The position numbers were made by a program, and so were the translations under genes. A DNA stretch of 64,000 bases from Cellulomonas humilata. GTDB lineage: Bacteria; Actinomycetota; Actinomycetes; Actinomycetales; Cellulomonadaceae. Below are positions 16,263-25,521 of the stretch, piece after piece. The DNA lies in the NCBI RefSeq assembly GCF_013359775.1, contig NZ_JABMCI010000052.1, positions 62,001 to 126,000 on the forward strand. Direction: 5' to 3'. Numbering within the stretch: position 1 is the stretch's first letter; each line of letters begins with the position of its first letter. Under the pieces are notes generated by a model. The model had not been told where the DNA came from. It ran no database searches and saw only the letters and a list, made by a program, of their open reading frames with translations.

Positions 16263-18319
16263 CAGGACATCCCCAGGGCAGTGACGAGCAGGTCGATGAG
16301 CTTGATCCCGAGGAACGGGGCGATCACGCCGCCGAGCCCGTAGACCAGGAGGTTGCGGCGCAGGAGGGCGCTGGCCGACGACGGTGTGTACCGGACTCCG
16401 CGGAGGGCGAGCGGAAGGAGCGCCACGATGACCAGCGCGTTGAAGACGACGGCCGAGAGGATGGCCGACTGCGGGCTGGTCAGGTGCATGACGTTCAGGA
16501 CGCCCAGCTGCGGGAACGCGACGACGAACATCGCCGGCAGGATCGCGAAGTACTTGGCGACGTCGTTCGCCACCGAGAACGTCGTCAGGGCCCCGCGCGT
16601 GATGAGCAGCTGCTTGCCGATCTCGACGATCTCCAGCAGCTTGGTCGGGTTCGAGTCGAGGTCGACCATGTTGCCGGCCTCCTTCGCGGCGGTCGTCCCG
16701 GTGTTCATCGCGACGCCGACGTCGGCCTGGGCGAGTGCCGGGGCGTCGTTGGTGCCGTCGCCGGCCATCGCGACGAGACGTCCGCCCTCCTGCTCGCGCC
16801 GGATGAGGGCGAGCTTGTCCTCAGGGGTCGCCTCGGCGAGCACGTCGTCCACACCCGCCTCGAGCCCGATCGCCCGGGCCGTCAGCGGGTTGTCGCCGGT
16901 GACCATGACGGTCCGGATGCCCATCGCGCGCAGCGCGTCGAACCGCTCGCGCATGCCCTCCTTCACGACGTCCTTCAGGTGGATGACCCCGAGGACGCGC
17001 GCCGGACCGGCGTCGAGCTGCTCGGCGACGACGAGCGGGGTGCCGCCCGACGCGGAGATCGCGTCGACCGTCGCCGCGACGTCGTCACCCGCGTGACCGC
17101 CCGTGGACCGGACCCAGCGGATGACCGCCGCTGCGGCCCCCTTGCGCACCGACCGTCCGGGCAGGTCGACGCCGCTCATCCGGGTCCGCGCGGCGAACGG
17201 CACGAGCTCCGCACCGGCCAGGTCGTGCCGCTCGCGCAGCCCGAACCGCTCCTTGACCAGCACCAGGACCGAACGACCCTCGGGGGTCTCGTCGGCCATC
17301 GAGGACAGCTGCGCAGCGTCCGCGAGGAGCGCAGGGTCCACCCCCGCAGCCGGGAGCAGGTCCGCCGCCTGGCGATTGCCGAGCGTGATGGTGCCGGTCT
17401 TGTCGAGCAGCAGCACGTCCACGTCGCCCGCGGCCTCGACCGCACGGCCGGACATCGCGAGCACGTTGCGGCGTACCAGTCGGTCCATGCCCGCGATGCC
17501 GATCGCGGACAGCAGGGCGCCGATGGTGGTCGGGATCAGACAGACCAGGAGTGCGACCAGCACGATGAGTGGCTGTCGGGCGCCCGAGTAGACGGCGAAC
17601 GGCTGCAGGGTGACCACGGCGAGCAGGAAGATGATCGTGAGCGTGGTGAGCAGGACGTTGAGCGCGACCTCGTTCGGTGTCTTCTGCCGCTCCGAACCCT
17701 CGACCAGCGCGATCATGCGGTCGACGAAGGTGTGGCCGGCCGGTGCCGTGATCCGCACGACGATCCGGTCCGACAGGACGACCGTTCCCCCGGTGACCGC
17801 CGACCGATCCCCTCCGGACTCGCGGATGACCGGCGCGGACTCCCCCGTGATCGCGGACTCGTCGACGCTCGCGACACCCTCGATCACGTCACCGTCGCCG
17901 GGGATGGTCTCCCCCGCGACGACGACCACGACGTCACCGACCCGCAGCGACGACGAGGCCACCTCGACGGTGTCGGGGCCGACGACCTTGCGGGCCGTCG
18001 TCTCCCGCTGCGTCGCACGCAGGCTCGCGGCCTGCGCCTTCCCCCGGCCCTCCGCCACCGACTCCGCGAGCGTGGCGAACAGGACCGTGAGCCACAGCCA
18101 GACGGTGATCGACCAGGCGAACGCGCTCGGCTCGACCACCGCGAGCACCGTGGTGAACGCCGCGCCGACCTCCACGACGAACATGACCGGCGAGTCCCAG
18201 AGCCGTCGGGGATCCAGCCCCCGCAGGGCGCCGGGCAGGGCTGTGGCGAGCTGCCCCGGGGACAAGGTCGTCGGGGCCGCGGCGACGGTGCGCGGCTTCT
18301 CGAGAAGGGTGGTGCTCAT
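16262..18319 (-). CDS. kdpB: KdpB, catalytic ATPase subunit
   Basis: A 685-residue P-type ATPase subunit. The open frame runs further upstream, but the ATG at 18319 overlaps the kdpA stop by ATGA and begins the expected short N-terminus before the first helix. It has the actuator motif ITGES, the phosphorylated Asp in [29 protein letters not shown], and [21 protein letters not shown]. It hydrolyses ATP to drive K+ through KdpA. Confidence 0.96.
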   Translation of the reverse strand: MSTTLLEKPRTVAAAPTTLSPGQLATALPGALRGLDPRRLWDSPVMFVVEVGAAFTTVLAVVEPSAFAWSITVWLWLTVLFATLAESVAEGRGKAQAASLRATQRETTARKVVGPDTVEVASSSLRVGDVVVVVAGETIPGDGDVIEGVASVDESAITGESAPVIRESGGDRSAVTGGTVVLSDRIVVRITAPAGHTFVDRMIALVEGSERQKTPNEVALNVLLTTLTIIFLLAVVTLQPFAVYSGARQPLIVLVALLVCLIPTTIGALLSAIGIAGMDRLVRRNVLAMSGRAVEAAGDVDVLLLDKTGTITLGNRQAADLLPAAGVDPALLADAAQLSSMADETPEGRSVLVLVKERFGLRERHDLAGAELVPFAARTRMSGVDLPGRSVRKGAAAAVIRWVRSTGGHAGDDVAATVDAISASGGTPLVVAEQLDAGPARVLGVIHLKDVVKEGMRERFDALRAMGIRTVMVTGDNPLTARAIGLEAGVDDVLAEATPEDKLALIRREQEGGRLVAMAGDGTNDAPALAQADVGVAMNTGTTAAKEAGNMVDLDSNPTKLLEIVEIGKQLLITRGALTTFSVANDVAKYFAILPAMFVVAFPQLGVLNVMHLTSPQSAILSAVVFNALVIVALLPLALRGVRYTPSSASALLRRNLLVYGLGGVIAPFLGIKLIDLLVTALGMS

Positions 18320-19980
18320 GACAGGGACTCCACGACGGGACCGAGGGACAGGACGGGGACGAACGTGAGGCCGACGACCACGAGGGTCACGGTCACCAGG
18401 AGGCCGACGAACAGCGGCGTGTGGGTGGGCAGGGTGCCGGCGCCCTCGGGCACCTTCCGCTGACTGGCGAGCCGGCCGGCCAGCGCCAGCACGAGCGCGA
18501 TCGGCACGAACCGGCCGACGAGCATCGCGAGGCCCAGCAGGGTGTTGTAGAACGGCGTGCCCGTGGTCAGCCCGCCGAACGCGGAGCCGTTGTTGTTCCC
18601 GGCGGACGCGAAGGCGTAGACGATCTCCGAGAGGCCGTGGGGGCCACCCTGAAGCTGACCGGCCAGGCCTGCGGGCACCGAGATGGCGATCGCGGAGCCG
18701 ATGAGGACGACCGCGGGCATGGTCAGCACGTAGAGCGCGACGAGCGTGATCTCCTGCCGACCGATCTTCTTGCCCAGGTACTCCGGCGTCCGTCCGACCA
18801 TGAGTCCGGCGAGGAACACCGCCACGATGATCAGCACGACCATCCCGTAGAGCCCGCTGCCTACGCCGCCCGGCGACACCTCGCCGAGCAGCATCCCCAC
18901 GAGCGCGACCCCGCCGCCCGGTGCCGTGAGCGAGTCGTGCATGGAGTTGACTGCCCCGGTCGACGTCATGGTCGTGGAGGCGGCGAACAGCGCGGACGCG
19001 GCCTCGCCGAAGCGGACCTCCTTGCCCTCCATCGCGCCCCCGGCGGCGGCGGGGACCAGTCCGGGTCCGGCCAGCTCGGCCCAGGTGAGCAGGCCGACGG
19101 CGGCGACCCACAGGGTCGACATCGCGGCGAGGATCGCCCAGCCTTGCCGACGGTCCCCGACCATCCGGCCGAACGTGCGGGGCAGGCTGAACGGGATGAG
19201 CAGCAGCAGGACGACCTCGAGGGCGTTGGTCCACGGGGTCGGGTTCTCGAACGGGTGCGCGGAGTTGGCGTTGAAGAAGCCGCCGCCGTTGGTGCCGAGC
19301 TCCTTGATGGCCTCCTGCGAGGCGACCGGCCCTCCGAGCACCGACTGCGTGCCGCCGGCGAGCGTGCCGATCTCGGCGTGGGCGCTCAGGTTCTGGATCA
19401 CGCCGCCCGCGACGAGCACGAGAGCCGCGACGAACGCGAGCGGCAGCAGCACCCGGACGGTCACCCGGACGAGGTCCGCCCAGAAGTTGCCGACGCGCGA
19501 GTCCGTCCCGTGCCGCGCGAACCCGCGGGCGAGCGCCGCGACGACGGCGATGCCGACCGCGGCGGACACGAAGTTCTGCACCGCGAGCCCGGCCATCTGG
19601 AACAGGTGCCCGGCGGCCGCCTCACCCGAGTACCACTGCCAGTTGGTGTTGGTGACGAACGAGACCGCGGTGTTCCACGCGCCGGCCGGGTCGAGCGGTG
19701 CCATCCCGATGTCGAGCGGCAGCCTGTCCTGCAGCCGGCCGAGGCCGAAGAGGACCAGGACGGAGGCCAGCGAGAAGCCGAGCACGGACAGCAGGTAGGT
19801 GCTCCAGCGCTGCTCGGCGTCCGGGTCGACCCGCATCACCCGGTACCCGACCCGCTCCACGGCGAGGTGCCTCGGCGAGGTCAGGACCCGGAACATGTGG
19901 TCACCGAGGGGCCGGTGCACGACGGCGAGGACCAGGACGACGATCCCGATCTGGCCGATCGCGGTCCACGTGGCGCTCAT
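18316..19980 (-). CDS. kdpA: KdpA, potassium channel-like subunit
   Basis: A 554-residue polytopic membrane protein with about ten helices. Selectivity-filter segments characteristic of KdpA are visible: [42 protein letters not shown] and [13 protein letters not shown]. It overlaps kdpF (ATGA) on the 5' side and kdpB (ATGA) on the 3' side. It is the K+-selective pore of the Kdp complex. Confidence 0.96.
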   Translation of the reverse strand: MSATWTAIGQIGIVVLVLAVVHRPLGDHMFRVLTSPRHLAVERVGYRVMRVDPDAEQRWSTYLLSVLGFSLASVLVLFGLGRLQDRLPLDIGMAPLDPAGAWNTAVSFVTNTNWQWYSGEAAAGHLFQMAGLAVQNFVSAAVGIAVVAALARGFARHGTDSRVGNFWADLVRVTVRVLLPLAFVAALVLVAGGVIQNLSAHAEIGTLAGGTQSVLGGPVASQEAIKELGTNGGGFFNANSAHPFENPTPWTNALEVVLLLLIPFSLPRTFGRMVGDRRQGWAILAAMSTLWVAAVGLLTWAELAGPGLVPAAAGGAMEGKEVRFGEAASALFAASTTMTSTGAVNSMHDSLTAPGGGVALVGMLLGEVSPGGVGSGLYGMVVLIIVAVFLAGLMVGRTPEYLGKKIGRQEITLVALYVLTMPAVVLIGSAIAISVPAGLAGQLQGGPHGLSEIVYAFASAGNNNGSAFGGLTTGTPFYNTLLGLAMLVGRFVPIALVLALAGRLASQRKVPEGAGTLPTHTPLFVGLLVTVTLVVVGLTFVPVLSLGPVVESLS

Positions 19981-20069
19981 CGGACCTTGTCCGAGCGCAG
20001 CAGCTGGACCACCAGGTACACCAGGAGCGCGCCGGCCACGACCAGGCCGGTGATGTCGAGGCCGCTCAT
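19977..20069 (-). CDS. kdpF: KdpF small membrane subunit
   Basis: A 30-residue peptide: five hydrophilic residues, then a single hydrophobic helix ([16 protein letters not shown]), then a charged tail RSDKVR. This matches KdpF, which stabilises the KdpABC complex. The stop overlaps the kdpA start (ATGA) and the start overlaps the stop of the peptide encoded just upstream (ATGA). Confidence 0.9.
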   Translation of the reverse strand: MSGLDITGLVVAGALLVYLVVQLLRSDKVR

Positions 20070-20149
20070 GATCGGTCCGCCCGGCGGGCGAGCAGCGCGA
20101 CGGTGGCGAAGAAGGCCACGGTCAGCGCGAGGAAGGCCAGATCGGCCAT
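20066..20149 (-). CDS. Second single-helix peptide at the head of the kdp operon
   Basis: A 27-residue peptide beginning [20 protein letters not shown] and ending in a basic RRADRS tail, so one transmembrane helix with a positive C-terminus. The stop overlaps the kdpF start (ATGA), which argues that it is translated and coupled. Similar short peptides precede kdpF in other actinobacteria as I recall, but it has no established name. A role in Kdp assembly or regulation is an inference from position. Confidence 0.65.
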   Translation of the reverse strand: MADLAFLALTVAFFATVALLARRADRS

Positions 20150-20262
20150 GGGTCTCACAGCGCTTTCGACGACGGGCGGGGGCCGCGATCGAGGGCCACC
20201 CGGCGGTCCTCGAGGGGACCGCAACCGCAGGTCTACGCCGCCGCAGACGACCTCACGCCCGT

Positions 20263-20281
20263 CTTGACGGAACCTTGACGG
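20263..20281 (-). promoter_or_regulatory. Direct repeat in the kdp upstream region (candidate KdpE site)
   Basis: On the minus strand CCGTCAAG occurs twice with an 11-base period (20274-20281 and 20263-20270), about 115-130 bases upstream of the first kdp peptide. OmpR-type regulators bind such phased repeats. The 222-base gap between the pstB stop and this operon holds no other recognisable gene. Confidence 0.4.
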
Positions 20282-20371
20282 CCACGCCCGCACTCTTGGC
20301 GCAACCTTGTCGGTCCTCCCTCCTGTGGCGCCGTCGTCGACAGGCCCGAGCCCCGGTCTGCCGGCCTGCAC

Positions 20372-21271
20372 TCACCCGAACCGGCCACCCACGTACGCGG
20401 CGGTGCGCTCGTCCTGCGGCGACTGGAACATGGCCTGCGTGTCGCCGTGCTCGACGATGACTCCGGGAGTGCCCTGCGAGGCGAGGAAGAACGCGCACTG
20501 CTGCGACACGCGGGCGGCCTGCTGCATGTTGTGCGTGACGATCACGATCGTCACCTCCCGCGCGAGCTCCGTCATCGTCTCCTCGATGACGCGGGTCGAC
20601 GTCGGGTCGAGCGCCGAGCACGGCTCGTCCATCAGCAGGACCCGCGGCCGGACGGCGAGGGATCGTGCGATGCAGAGCCGCTGCTGCTGGCCGCCCGACA
20701 GCCCACCACCCGGTGCCCCGAGACGGTCACGGACCTCGCGCCAGAGACCCGCCTTGGTCAGCGACTCCTCGACGAGCTGGTCCTTGTCCGAGCTCGACGC
20801 GCGCACGCCCGTGAGCTTGAGGCCGGCGAGGACGTTCTCCTTGATGCTCATCGCCGGGAACGGGTTCGGCTTCTGGAACACCATGCCGATGTCCCGACGC
20901 GCCTGGGTCAGCCGTCGCGACGGGTCGTAGATGTCCTGTCCGTCGAGCAGAACCTCACCGGCGAGGGCGGCCGAGGGCACCAGCTCGTGCATGCGGTTGA
21001 GGATCCGCAGGAAGGTGGACTTGCCGCAGCCCGACGGGCCGATGAGCGCGGTGACGATGCCCGCGGGCATGGTCAGGGACACCCGGTCGAGCACCTGGTG
21101 CTTGCCGAACCACGCCGAGATCGACTGGGCGCGCAGCTCCGCGAGGCGGCTCGGCGCCAGGGACGGGGGCAGCTCGTGCACCGGCGGCGCGGCGAGCAGT
21201 CCGATCGAGCTGGGACGTCCGGCCGGCACGGGCGAGAGGACGACCGTCGAGTCGGACTGGTGGTTGCTCAC
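20372..21271 (-). CDS. pstB: Phosphate ABC transporter ATP-binding protein PstB
   Basis: A 299-residue ABC ATPase. The GTG at 21271 has AGGAG 4 bases upstream and overlaps the stop of the preceding surface-protein gene (GTGA). Walker A is [10 protein letters not shown], the Q-loop [10 protein letters not shown], the signature [15 protein letters not shown], Walker [14 protein letters not shown], and the switch His is in [11 protein letters not shown]; the QKPNPFP form is diagnostic of PstB. About 50 residues precede the usual PstB start. It is separated from pstC/pstA/pstS by about 10 kb of surface-protein genes on the same strand. No phoU follows. Confidence 0.93.
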   Translation of the reverse strand: MSNHQSDSTVVLSPVPAGRPSSIGLLAAPPVHELPPSLAPSRLAELRAQSISAWFGKHQVLDRVSLTMPAGIVTALIGPSGCGKSTFLRILNRMHELVPSAALAGEVLLDGQDIYDPSRRLTQARRDIGMVFQKPNPFPAMSIKENVLAGLKLTGVRASSSDKDQLVEESLTKAGLWREVRDRLGAPGGGLSGGQQQRLCIARSLAVRPRVLLMDEPCSALDPTSTRVIEETMTELAREVTIVIVTHNMQQAARVSQQCAFFLASQGTPGVIVEHGDTQAMFQSPQDERTAAYVGGRFG

Positions 21272-22755
21272 GAGACTCCTCCCGCGCCGTTGGCGCGTGC
21301 GATGGCGCGGGCGGCGAGCGCCAGCGCAGCGAGGGCCCCGGCAGCGCCGAGGCCGAGCAGGGTCCACTGCACCGGGGTCCAGCGACGCGCGCCGGCGGTC
21401 CACACGAGGTCCGGCGCCGGCCCAGGGTCGGCGCCGACGTCCGCGGCCGGGATCACCTCCGCGCCCCCGGCCGGACCGGGCGCGGCGAGGTCGGGAGCCG
21501 CGGACGGAGACACCGCCGCCCGACGGGGACCCGAGGACGGCTTCTGCGTCGTCCCCGGGGGCACGGTCGGCGTCGTCCCGGGGGGCACGGTCAGCGTGAG
21601 CGAGCCGTCGTCGGTCCCCGCCGCGACGGCCGGCGGGGCGATGGTGATCGCGGCCGCGGCCGTCAGTGCGAGGACGGCCAGCACGACCAGTCCTGCACCG
21701 AGGGCACGGGTGCCCTGCGCGGACGCGGTCTCGATCTCGCGGCGCGTCTCGGCGACCATCCGCTCCCAGTGCTCGGCACCCCCCCGGCGCCGGCGGCGTG
21801 TCCGGCGCACGAGGTACCAGACGGTCGCCGCGACGAGCACCACGAGGGCCAGCCCCGTCCACGAGACGCTCAGCACGGTGGTCCGCGCGGTGCTGGAGAC
21901 GAGCGGGATCTCGGTGTCGGGCCCCGGCGCTGCGGCCATGTCGACGTCGACGACCGCGGTGGACACCCCGAGCGGCTCGACGCCCTCGAGGACCGAGACG
22001 ACGGTAAAGGAGTCGCCCGGCAGGACCTCGCGGGTCTGCTCGGCGTCGAGCGACGCCAGCGTCCGGCCGAACGGTCCGGTCACCCGCACGCGCGGGACGC
22101 CGACCACCTTGACGTTGCCGGTGTTGACCACCTCGTAGGTGACAGTCATGGGCGCCGAGGCGAACGGCACGAGGGAGGCGTCGAACGTGCCGCTGACCTC
22201 CCGCACCTCGAGCGCGGGGGCCAGCTCTCCGGCCACCCGGAGGTTGAGCCGGACCGCCACGCGCGTGTCGATCAGCACTCCCGCGCTGGTGACCTGCGTC
22301 TGGACGGGTGAGACGACGATCCCGCCGGGGTGGTCGCCGGGCGAGGCCTCGGCGGGGACCGCGACCGTGAAGGCGAGGGACGCGGTCGCCAGCGGCGGGA
22401 TCGTGACCGTCGGGCTCGCGACGGTCACCCACGCGCCCAGGTCGGTCGGCAGCTGGGCCGCCGGTGAGAGGTCGTAGCCGCCGGACGGCGTGTTGAACCC
22501 GTCGGCCCCGTACACCGCGAACTCACGCTCGACCGTCGAGGAGTTCGTGATGAGCACGTGCTCCTCGACGGTCTCGCCCGCCGCCGCCGCGAGCTCGAAC
22601 CGGGTCCGTCCGTCAGCGGCGCCGGCCGAGTCCGCGGGCGTGACCGCCCACGCCGCCGCGGTGTCGTCTGCGAGGGCGGCCGGGGCGGCGCCGAGCGTGA
22701 GGAACGCCGTCAGCGCGAGGACGGCGGCGGCGAGCAGGGGGCGGTGGGCCGCCAT
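21268..22755 (-). CDS. DUF916-type (WxL-interacting) surface membrane protein, copy B
   Basis: A 495-residue protein. GGAGAA lies 4 bases before the ATG. A signal peptide (1-30, ending APAALADD) is followed by a DUF916-like domain (about 40-180: [43 protein letters not shown]). A second beta-sandwich follows (180-290: [20 protein letters not shown]), then a transmembrane helix at about 310-330 with a basic flank, a second hydrophobic segment (about 360-385), a Pro/Thr linker and a third near the C-terminus. In Firmicutes DUF916 proteins bind WxL surface proteins and peptidoglycan. It lies directly downstream of a WxL-like gene and its stop overlaps the pstB start. Confidence 0.75.
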   Translation of the reverse strand: MAAHRPLLAAAVLALTAFLTLGAAPAALADDTAAAWAVTPADSAGAADGRTRFELAAAAGETVEEHVLITNSSTVEREFAVYGADGFNTPSGGYDLSPAAQLPTDLGAWVTVASPTVTIPPLATASLAFTVAVPAEASPGDHPGGIVVSPVQTQVTSAGVLIDTRVAVRLNLRVAGELAPALEVREVSGTFDASLVPFASAPMTVTYEVVNTGNVKVVGVPRVRVTGPFGRTLASLDAEQTREVLPGDSFTVVSVLEGVEPLGVSTAVVDVDMAAAPGPDTEIPLVSSTARTTVLSVSWTGLALVVLVAATVWYLVRRTRRRRRGGAEHWERMVAETRREIETASAQGTRALGAGLVVLAVLALTAAAAITIAPPAVAAGTDDGSLTLTVPPGTTPTVPPGTTQKPSSGPRRAAVSPSAAPDLAAPGPAGGAEVIPAADVGADPGPAPDLVWTAGARRWTPVQWTLLGLGAAGALAALALAARAIARANGAGGVS

Positions 22756-22859
22756 GGGTTCTCCGATCGGGGTGGTGAGGAGTGCACTGGTCGGACGTGC
22801 CACGGCCGGGGCTCCTCGACGCGTCGCGCGTCGAGGAGCCCCGGTCCGTGGCGCCTCGG

Positions 22860-24227
22860 TCAGCCGCCGACGAGCGTGACGGTGACCGTCGACGTGTACG
22901 AGCCCGCCGAGGTCGCGCCCGGGATGGCCAGCGCCAGGCCCGCGGCGAGGGTCGAGACCCCGCGACCGGGGGTCTGCGCCCGGCCCAGGAGCGAGCTGGT
23001 GGACAGGCCGGCGCTGGAGGCGTCGTCCAGGAACGAGGCGACGGGCGGACCGGCCTGCGCGACGAGCGGGCTGCCGGCGTCCGGCGTCATGCTCGGCGTA
23101 CCGGGCGTCCAGCCCAGGTACTTGGCGCCGACCGTGGCGGAGGTGCCGGTGAAGTCGGACGCCTGCGCGTTGACCTCCCAGCCGGTCAGGAGCGCGTCCC
23201 GACGGGTGTCCGTGACGGTCACGGTCGGGAAGACGCCTGCCGCGGTGACCCGCGAGTTGTCCACCGAGCGCGAGCCGGTCAGGGCGACGGGCGTGTCGAA
23301 CGGGACGCTGAAGATGAGCGACCCGTCGACCACCGGCGCCTCGGGCACCGTGAGCACCAGCTGCCCCGTCGCCGAGTCGATCCCGAGCGAGAGCGAGAGG
23401 CTCCCGCTCGAGGCGAGGTACGCGGCGGTGTCGGTCGGGGCGAAGTCCGCGGTGTACGCGTGGGTCCCGGCGCTGGGCGCCGACACCGTGTAGGCGGCCG
23501 AGCCGGCGGCGACCGGCGTGGTGCCGAGGACCGTCGTGCCCTCCTTGAACGTGACCTGACCGGCCGCGCCGGCCGGGGCGACCGCGGCCGTGAGGACCAG
23601 GTCGGCGCCCGAGGCAGCGGCGGTGAGCGTGGTCGTCGTCGCGACGGCCTGGGTGCCCCCGCCGGACGGGTAGGTGTGCGACGGCACGGACCAGGTGAGG
23701 TTGGCCGTCGTGGTGCCCGTCAGGGTCAGGCCGGTCTCGAAGTACGCGATGGAGTTCCCGTCGACGTCGCGGCACGCGACCAGGAACGGCAGCGTGGCGG
23801 TGTTCCCCGGCTGCGAGGCCAGGTAGGTCAGCGCCTGCGGCTTGCCCATGAAGTCGCCGCGACCCGTGTACGGCCGTCCGGACGAGTCGACCAGCACCGA
23901 GACCGGGCCGAACGGCACCTGCTCCCAGTCGATGACCGGCACACCGGCCTGCGGGATCCGGATCAGCGGCTGGATGACACCGGAGCCCGCCGGGCAGGTG
24001 GCGTCCACGGCCAGCGACTGCCACGGACGCGTGGCCGTCGTGCCGCTCGTGAGGACGTCGGCCGCGGTGTTCGCCTCGAACCCGCCGGCGTTCGCGAGGA
24101 AGTAGATGTTGCCGGGGATCAGCGGACCTTCGTCGTTGGCGGCTGCGGGGCCCGCCACGGCGACGAGCGCCGCGCCCGTCGCGCACGTCCCGGCCACCAG
24201 CGCGGCCACAACTCTCCTGAGCTTCAT
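22860..24227 (-). CDS. WxL-like secreted surface protein, copy B
   Basis: A 455-residue secreted protein with signal peptide 1-30 (cleavage near GPAAAND). Residues 31-190 are nearly the same as in the protein encoded at 25522-27150 (ANDEGPLIPG, WQSLAVDATCPAG, VIDWEQVPFGPVS, YTGRGDFMGKPQALTYL). One Ig-like repeat follows (about 200-285: GQVTFKEGTTVLGTTPVAAG). The C-terminal domain has WxL-like features (LLTGWEVNAQASDFTG and a final SYTSTVTVTL strand). WxL domains bind peptidoglycan non-covalently. Only a weak ribosome-binding site (AAAGGA) is seen before the ATG. It pairs with the DUF916 gene downstream. Confidence 0.7.
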   Translation of the reverse strand: MKLRRVVAALVAGTCATGAALVAVAGPAAANDEGPLIPGNIYFLANAGGFEANTAADVLTSGTTATRPWQSLAVDATCPAGSGVIQPLIRIPQAGVPVIDWEQVPFGPVSVLVDSSGRPYTGRGDFMGKPQALTYLASQPGNTATLPFLVACRDVDGNSIAYFETGLTLTGTTTANLTWSVPSHTYPSGGGTQAVATTTTLTAAASGADLVLTAAVAPAGAAGQVTFKEGTTVLGTTPVAAGSAAYTVSAPSAGTHAYTADFAPTDTAAYLASSGSLSLSLGIDSATGQLVLTVPEAPVVDGSLIFSVPFDTPVALTGSRSVDNSRVTAAGVFPTVTVTDTRRDALLTGWEVNAQASDFTGTSATVGAKYLGWTPGTPSMTPDAGSPLVAQAGPPVASFLDDASSAGLSTSSLLGRAQTPGRGVSTLAAGLALAIPGATSAGSYTSTVTVTLVGG

Positions 24228-24354
24228 CGAGCAGTCCTTTCGAGGACGATCTGGCGTGGGTTCACGTCACGTGCTGTCGCACCGCGACGAGGATGGAGTC
24301 CGGAGGTGAACGCCGGGCCCCCGCAGGGCGTCCGCGGGACGGCGTGCGGGGCAG

Positions 24355-25410
24355 TCATCGCACCGCCTGCAGCCGGGGCGCCTCGACCGCCGGTCCAGTC
24401 GTCGGGGCCGACCTGCGGCGGACCCTCCGGACGACCAGCCCGAGGGCGACGAGCACCAGCAGCGCGAGGAGCGGCCACGGGACGGCCCAGACCCGCACGG
24501 CACCCGAGACGGTCCCCACGCCCGGGTCGTCGCCCGCCGCCGGGGCCACCGCGGTCGCGTCGACCGTGACGGTCTCGAGCACGAGCGGCCAGACGCCTGG
24601 CACGGTCGTCGACCCGCGCACCTCACCGCCGGGCAGCAGCTCGTCGACCCGGTCGCCGTCCACGCGTTCGCGGAGCAGACCGAACGCACCGCCGACCGCG
24701 ACCTCGGGCTCGACGGCCATCCGGACGTTGCCGGTGTTCCGGAGCGTGTAGTCCACGGTGACCTCGCCCGCACCGACCAGGGACGCCGCGTGCCAGGTGG
24801 CGGAGACGTCCGTGACCTGGAGACCCGGGTCCAGCGGACCGTCCACACGGATGTAGACGCGCGCGGCGACCCGCTGCTCGAGCTCGATGCTCGGTGCGTT
24901 CTCGGCTCCCTGTCCCACGCTCTCCAGCGACGCGACCAGCGCACCCAGGTGGTCTCCGGGCTCGGCGTTCGCCGGGATCGAGACGGTGAACGGGACGACG
25001 GTGTAGCCGAACCCGGCGTCCGCGGTCTGGGCAGCCACGTCGACGGTGGACGCCCCGGGGACCGCGATCCAGGCGCCCGCGTCGGTGCTGGCGTCGTCGC
25101 GTGCGCGGACCGCCAGACCCCCGCCGTCGGCCATCACGACGTCTCCGCCGTAGACCTGCAGCTGGACCGCGGTGTCGTCCTGGTTGAGCAGCGCGGCGTG
25201 CTCGTAGACCACGGCCCCCGGGGGTGCGGTCACGCTGAGGAACGGCCGGTCGTCCGGACGCTCCGGACCGGCGGGGCTGATGCCGAACGAGACGAGGTCG
25301 GCGGCGGCGGGCGGCAGCGGGTCGGGTGCGGCCGCAGCGGGGCTCGCGCAGAGCGCGGCGGCGCCGAGCACCGCGACCACCGCGAGGAGGGGACGGAGGC
25401 GGTCGAGCAT
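24355..25410 (-). CDS. DUF916-type surface membrane protein, copy A
   Basis: A 351-residue protein when started at the ATG at 25410 (GGAAGG 7 bases upstream); an upstream in-frame start would add 20 residues with no signal-peptide character. It has a signal peptide ending ASPAAAAPD, a DUF916-like beta domain (about 40-170: YEHAALLNQDDTAVQLQVYGG, AGAWIAVPG, PGDHLGALVASL), a second beta domain with NTGNVRMAVEPEVAVGG, one transmembrane helix (about 303-325) and a basic cytosolic tail. Shorter than copy B, it lacks the extra hydrophobic segments and Pro-rich linker. It lies between the two WxL-like genes. Confidence 0.72.
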   Translation of the reverse strand: MLDRLRPLLAVVAVLGAAALCASPAAAAPDPLPPAAADLVSFGISPAGPERPDDRPFLSVTAPPGAVVYEHAALLNQDDTAVQLQVYGGDVVMADGGGLAVRARDDASTDAGAWIAVPGASTVDVAAQTADAGFGYTVVPFTVSIPANAEPGDHLGALVASLESVGQGAENAPSIELEQRVAARVYIRVDGPLDPGLQVTDVSATWHAASLVGAGEVTVDYTLRNTGNVRMAVEPEVAVGGAFGLLRERVDGDRVDELLPGGEVRGSTTVPGVWPLVLETVTVDATAVAPAAGDDPGVGTVSGAVRVWAVPWPLLALLVLVALGLVVRRVRRRSAPTTGPAVEAPRLQAVR

Positions 25411-25521
25411 CAGGTCGGGCCTTCCAGAGGTGTGAGGGACGGGGAACGCCTGCGGGGAGGTGAGGCGCATGGCGCCCCACCTCCCCTGGTCACCGCCCGG
25501 CGACGGCCGGGTGGACCGCCG

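Noticed and set aside
16262..19234. A 990-residue KdpB with a long N-terminal extension
   Set aside because: The extension lies inside kdpA in another frame; the ATG at 18319 overlapping the kdpA stop is the natural start.
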